In this document: in pieces, positions 62,319 to 64,000 of the stretch
Layout: each line of letters opens with the position of its first letter
Numbering within the stretch: position 1 is the stretch's first letter
Notes under the pieces: model-generated
Seen by the model: the letters and a program-made list of their open reading frames with translations, nothing else
Told to the model about the DNA's origin: nothing
Databases searched by the model: none
Translations under genes and position numbers: made by a program
Origin: Manduca sexta
Taxonomy: Eukaryota > Arthropoda > Insecta > Lepidoptera > Sphingidae
Direction: 5' to 3'
NCBI RefSeq assembly: GCF_014839805.1
Contig: NC_051116.1
Span: 7,235,556-7,299,555, forward strand
DNA length: 64,000 nt

Positions 62319-64000
62319 TTTTAAATAAAAAATTAATAAGAACAAATGAAAAACATAAAGGGCAAAGTCTAAAAAGTAAACACAAAATATTGTATCACTT
62401 GTCAGTTGTCATTTTGGCAGATATAATGTCACTTGAATTTGGCATAATGTACAATAGTTGCCATAAAAAACCTATTAAGTCAATTTTGTTGTTTTAACTT
62501 TCGAAATATTAATTCAATTCATCCAATCATCATTATTCATCTCATTTTAATATTATGAATATTCCCTTATTATTTTATTTTTGGTTTGATTTACTTCTTA
62601 AGGAGAAGGCAAAGGCTCTCGGCCTTACAGCCTAGTCTGTCAAATATAAGCTCCTAATGCTGACTTTGACAGAATAATATTTTTCAAAATACGAGTAGGC
62701 AAAGGAAAATTAGATCACACAATTTTGTTTGACGTGTCGTAGATTTTCATAATTATGTAATATGGATTTACAAAACTCGAATTTTCGACAAGTTTAGTAA
62801 ATATTAATGACTGGCATAATCTCACTCACTCACTCTGTTATAATTCTTTGCCTGGTTTCGCAAAACTTATTTCATATTATGTAAATAATTTTGACCATAC
62901 ATTTGAATAAATAAATACACACGTTAAGTAGGTATCGCGCATTTGATTAAATAAATTGAGAACTGAGGCCAATAGACTTATTTCACACATTTATATTCAC
63001 TCAGAGTCCGAAAATTGGATAAAATATTGAAGCATGGAAATGCTACCGGTTATTCATAATACAAAATAATTGTATTTCTATAGGTATATTGTACTTTATT
63101 TTACTATTCCATACTATATTAGCATAAGAAAATTCGATATTACAAAAAATTACGATGCGGTTAAGTCTAAGTTGTTTACGAGTGTTAAATATATATAGCC
63201 GTGATGCAAATTCTTGACAACGTAGGTACCTACTCATATTGTCACCGACTATTTTGTACTCAGGACATGAATAACAATAACATGTTTTTGTTATTTGTGA
63301 AGTTAAACACTATTTAATGTACTTCTGATGCACCTATTATTATTATTTCTGCCTTAAGAGTCTCCCGAGTAAACAATCTATTCACTAAAACCTTCAAATA
63401 TAAATCTAGGTATACCTAATTGCATAGGTTCCCCCCAGAGGCAATTCTTGTGCGCTCGGTCTCCACACCAAACGCACACAGTTAAGAGTGTATGCCTCTT
63501 GGTTGCCAAATTCACATTGAGGTCTATAAGGGCTCGCGAACATCTCCCTTCCTTCTGCCCTCCTCCCATCCTAAGAGGTTTCCTTGTTATTCCTCAACTT
63601 CCGAATCGTCCTTCAGGGTCGTTAAGCCCGGGGATTCCAGTATCCCATTCGCGAGTTACCGCTGGTGTTAATTTGCGTCCGATACAAAAAAAAATTACAT
63701 AGGTTAGTATCTAAGTTAATATTATTATGAATTAAATTTATCTGTATTGTATTGCGTTGTATAATCTAAACAAATTGAAATGTTACAAACACATCACGCC
63801 TTTACTCCCGCAAGACTTGGCAGGGGTGCAACTATGGCACAGAATTTTTGCTATGGTTGTTCGGCCCCATGGCACAGGGGCGAGCTAATCACCACACCTG
63901 GCACAAAGTTGAGATTCTGGGCTACAATTATCCAGCAAAATATAATATCATTTTCCACGGCCCGAGTTCGGATCTAAGACTTCAGATCTGTGGTTGCACC
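62319..64000. other. Upstream of Ech1
   Basis: AT-rich, holding the presumed Ech1 promoter (62319-62450, no TATA box recognised), an unassigned block at 63430-63690 and a family A SINE at the end. No further gene is seen. Confidence 0.6.
63790..64000 (-). mobile_element. SINE family A copy, cut by window end
   Basis: CACGCCTTTACTCCCGCAAG at the tail and CGGCCCGAGTTCGGATCTAA at the head. The window ends inside or at its tRNA part. Confidence 0.65.

Overview
The window is animal nuclear DNA, most likely from a moth or butterfly (Lepidoptera). It is AT-rich, its genes are split into short exons with GT/AG introns, and the introns are packed with tRNA-derived SINEs, LINE tails, foldback MITEs and Helitron-like pieces of kinds common in lepidopteran genomes. 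Three protein-coding genes can be rebuilt exon by exon. All borders are GT/AG and reading phases match across every intron.

Layout. (1) 2607-13841, + strand: a cell-surface immunoglobulin-superfamily protein with (part of) three Ig domains, one fibronectin III domain and a GPI-type tail, the layout of Klingon and Wrapper. Its 5' end lies to the left. (2) 17261-46836, - strand, convergent with gene 1: Spred, the Ras/MAPK-pathway inhibitor with an EVH1 domain and a C-terminal Sprouty (SPR) cysteine-rich domain. Eleven exons are firm, and a twelfth (first coding) exon is proposed at 46781-46836. (3) 53766-62318, - strand: Ech1, mitochondrial delta(3,5)-delta(2,4)-dienoyl-CoA isomerase, complete in nine exons. 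The genes belong to separate processes (neural adhesion, receptor tyrosine kinase signalling, fatty-acid beta-oxidation) and nothing suggests shared function.

The most striking structure is at 24001-29298 inside Spred: 42 head-to-tail copies of a 124-128 bp unit made of the last 82 nt of the first SPR-domain exon, its splice donor and about 40 nt of intron. Only the copy furthest upstream in the transcript is a complete exon. The others are exon fragments that keep an intact coding sequence and donor but have no proper acceptor. Copies differ almost only in the length of a C tract (4-8 C), and the array ends exactly at the terminus of an interspersed repeat.

Other notable items are a third Ig domain that has lost both cysteines (both positions read Phe), a 58-nt exon in gene 1, a 4.2-kb TTAA-flanked element in the last Spred intron with a decayed Mutator-like transposase, several foldback elements, a diverged copy of the gene 1 3'UTR inside a Spred intron, and many transposon insertions lying within a few bases of splice sites.
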